Notes under the pieces: model-generated
What the model saw: only the letters and a program-made list of their open reading frames with translations
The model's database searches: none
What the model was told of the DNA's origin: nothing
Position numbers and translations under genes: made by a program
Assembly: GCF_020386635.1 (NCBI RefSeq)
Contig: NZ_CP081942.1
Location: 2,356,001-2,420,000 of the forward strand
Reading direction: 5' to 3'
DNA length: 64,000 nucleotides
DNA from: Pseudomonas sp. MM211
GTDB taxonomy: Bacteria; Pseudomonadota; Gammaproteobacteria; Pseudomonadales; Pseudomonadaceae
Shown: in pieces, positions 62,335-64,000 of the stretch
Layout: every line of letters starts with the position of its first letter
Numbering within the stretch: the stretch's first letter is position 1

Positions 62335-64000
62335 ATGAGCAGGGTTTGGCTAAGTGCCTTCCTGCTGGTACTCATGTGCCTGTGCAGCCCTCTGGTTTGG
62401 GCTGTCGACGTCTGCCAGGCTGCACGCGTGGATTTGGCACCACAGATACAGATGCTCGAGGATTCCGACGCCAGGCTCGATGCCTTGCAGGTTTCCCAGC
62501 TGCCCGCCTCGAAATTCAGCCCGGCATCGCCTGAGCTGCTTGGGCAGGAGTACAGCCATTCAGCCTTCTGGCTGCGCTTCGAGGTCGAGAATCGAGATAC
62601 GCGAATCTGCCAGCGTTGGTTGACCGTCGGCGAGCCGCGGCTGCACGACATTCAGTTGCATGTGTTGCGCGGCACCCGTTGGCAAACGCAGGTTGCCGGT
62701 GCGGCGTACCCGCTCGAGCAATGGCCGCTCGCTGAGCGCCAGCCGGTGTTCGAACTGGTGCTCGAGCCAGGTGAGCGCGCCCAGGTATTGGTCCGGGTCA
62801 CCACACCCACGCTGCTGCTGTTGCACCCGGTTCTGTGGAGTGAAACCGCTCTGCTTAAAGATAGGCAGCGGGTTTCGCTGGGCGACGGTATTACTCTGGG
62901 CATCGTGCTGTTGGTGGTGCCTTTCAGTCTGATCGTCGGCTGGATCGTGCGCTCTCGGTTGCTGGCGGTTCACGCGGCAACCGTATTCAGTTACGTCACG
63001 GTGACCTGGGTCGCCAGTGGCTATCTGATTACCTGGCCTGCGCTGATGCCCTGGAGTCTGCCGATATGGTCGCTGTTGAGCGTACTGTCTTTTCTGTTTT
63101 TCCTGGCTTACGCCCGCGAACTGTTACAGGTTCGCCGCCTGCCTGCGCTTTGGGGCAGGCTCTACGATCTGATCCTGCTGCTATTCATCTGTGCGTGCCT
63201 CTGGGGCCTTCTGGTCGATTCGGCCCAGGGGCGACCGCTTGCTGAGTGGTGCACGCGGGTCGCCGCTTATCTGCTGCTGCCTGCGACACTGTTTACGGCC
63301 TGGCGAAGAGGCCTGCCGCTCAGCTGGATGGCTTGGGCAGTGCCTGGCTTCATGCTGCTGCAGTTCCTGGTGCGCTATGTCTTGCAACTCGACCAGTTGC
63401 CCTGGCAGGCCCGCGGCAGTGTGTTGAGCTTGTCTTCCACGTTACCGGGGGTGGCGATACTGGTCTGCACGCTGATCACCGAAGTCAGCCGTAGCCGGCG
63501 AAGGGAAAAGCGCGCGCTGACCGCCCTGGAGCGCCAGCAAAAGGCCGAGCAGGAAAGGCTGGAGAGCACTGTCGCCTTGCGCACCAGCCAGCTGCGCGAG
63601 TCGCTGCGTGCCCGCAGTACGCTGATGGCGCGAATCAGCCATGACCTTCGCTCCCCGCTGGTGAGCATCATCGATTACGCGCGCCTCGTTCAGGCAGGTG
63701 TCGCACGTGATGATTTTCCCCACAAAATCGAACGCAATGCTCGGCAACAGCTGGAGCTGATCGACGAGTTGCTGGAGTTTTCCCGCAGCGAGCTGCAGCA
63801 GTTGGAGTTGACGCTGGCGCCAGGTTATCTCTACGGCTTCCTGCGCGAGCTGGAAGAAGAGGTGGCCTTTCTGGCTGCACGGCAGAACAACCGGCTCGAG
63901 TGCCGTTTTGCCGCTGATCTACCCGCATTGGTGCGGGCGGATTTTCGCCGCTTGCGCCAGGTATTACTCAACTTGCTGGGTAATGCCGCGAAATTCACCC
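62335..64000 (+). CDS. 7TMR-DISM sensor histidine kinase (3' end outside window)
   Basis: Partial: 555 codons to the window edge. The signal peptide-like N-terminus (MSRVWLSAFLLVLMCLCSPL) is followed by a periplasmic 7TMR-DISMED2-type jelly-roll domain (about 30-180; HSAFWLRFEVENRDT, WLTVGEPRLHDIQL). Then come seven membrane helices (about 190-390) and a coiled linker. The H-box is RISHDLRSPLVS with H436. The ATPase N-box begins LLNLLGNAAKF at the end. A receiver downstream cannot be excluded. It is 58 bases downstream of the AraC-type response regulator, its likely partner; it senses an extracytoplasmic, possibly carbohydrate, signal. Confidence 0.92.
   Translation, partial: MSRVWLSAFLLVLMCLCSPLVWAVDVCQAARVDLAPQIQMLEDSDARLDALQVSQLPASKFSPASPELLGQEYSHSAFWLRFEVENRDTRICQRWLTVGEPRLHDIQLHVLRGTRWQTQVAGAAYPLEQWPLAERQPVFELVLEPGERAQVLVRVTTPTLLLLHPVLWSETALLKDRQRVSLGDGITLGIVLLVVPFSLIVGWIVRSRLLAVHAATVFSYVTVTWVASGYLITWPALMPWSLPIWSLLSVLSFLFFLAYARELLQVRRLPALWGRLYDLILLLFICACLWGLLVDSAQGRPLAEWCTRVAAYLLLPATLFTAWRRGLPLSWMAWAVPGFMLLQFLVRYVLQLDQLPWQARGSVLSLSSTLPGVAILVCTLITEVSRSRRREKRALTALERQQKAEQERLESTVALRTSQLRESLRARSTLMARISHDLRSPLVSIIDYARLVQAGVARDDFPHKIERNARQQLELIDELLEFSRSELQQLELTLAPGYLYGFLRELEEEVAFLAARQNNRLECRFAADLPALVRADFRRLRQVLLNLLGNAAKFT

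Overview
This is high-GC chromosomal DNA from a Pseudomonas species. The genus call rests on protein similarity and on gene order. The block from about 14 to 33.6 kb carries the imelysin iron operon, bifA, sodB, a DMT exporter, lysE/argO, argP, an epimerase, xenB and olsB/olsA. As far as I recall, this is collinear with the P. aeruginosa PA4350-PA4373 neighbourhood. The species group (mendocina-like is my guess) cannot be settled from the window. I see no rRNA, tRNA, transposase, integrase, phage gene or CRISPR array. Base composition and codon use look even throughout, apart from a few slightly AT-richer promoters.

Layout. 0-14 kb is core housekeeping: the 3' end of prfB, lysS, a lipoprotein, a DUF1704 metalloprotease-like protein, two envelope lipoproteins (one with an OmpA domain), ppc, adk, a periplasmic HAD phosphatase, tsaB and a DUF72 protein. 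A cluster of REP-like palindromes follows at 13.69-13.95 kb. 14-19 kb is a four-gene minus-strand iron operon (imelysin, di-haem oxidoreductase, second imelysin, DUF1513) behind a good Fur-box match. 19-26 kb holds bifA (c-di-GMP phosphodiesterase), sodB, a DMT transporter, the argO/argP divergon and a sugar epimerase-like dehydrogenase. 26-36 kb holds an ArsR-xenB operon, acpH, a GntR/AbrB-transporter divergon, the ornithine-lipid genes olsB and olsA, and a cardiolipin synthase-like phospholipase D.

36-44 kb is a signalling cluster: a GAF histidine kinase, xenA with a divergent ArsR regulator, a hemerythrin, and two divergent hybrid histidine kinases, one a LOV blue-light kinase. 44-49 kb holds a thioesterase, a TonB-dependent receptor with a DUF2946 partner, and a third Old Yellow Enzyme divergent from a TetR regulator. 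49.8-57 kb is catabolic: MaoC, aldo/keto reductase, and a LysR-controlled cluster of two SDRs, a class III aminotransferase and a glutamine-synthetase-like ligase. 57-59.1 kb is a translationally coupled pair: an unrecognised protein and a zinc-ribbon alpha/beta hydrolase. 59-64 kb has a small protein with a translocon-like repeat, a LysR regulator, and a two-component pair (receiver-AraC regulator plus a 7TMR-DISM histidine kinase cut by the window end).

Main themes: three Old Yellow Enzymes, each beside its own HTH regulator and an inverted-repeat operator candidate; a dense set of sensor kinases; and one uncharacterised coupled gene pair, which is the best candidate here for something undescribed.
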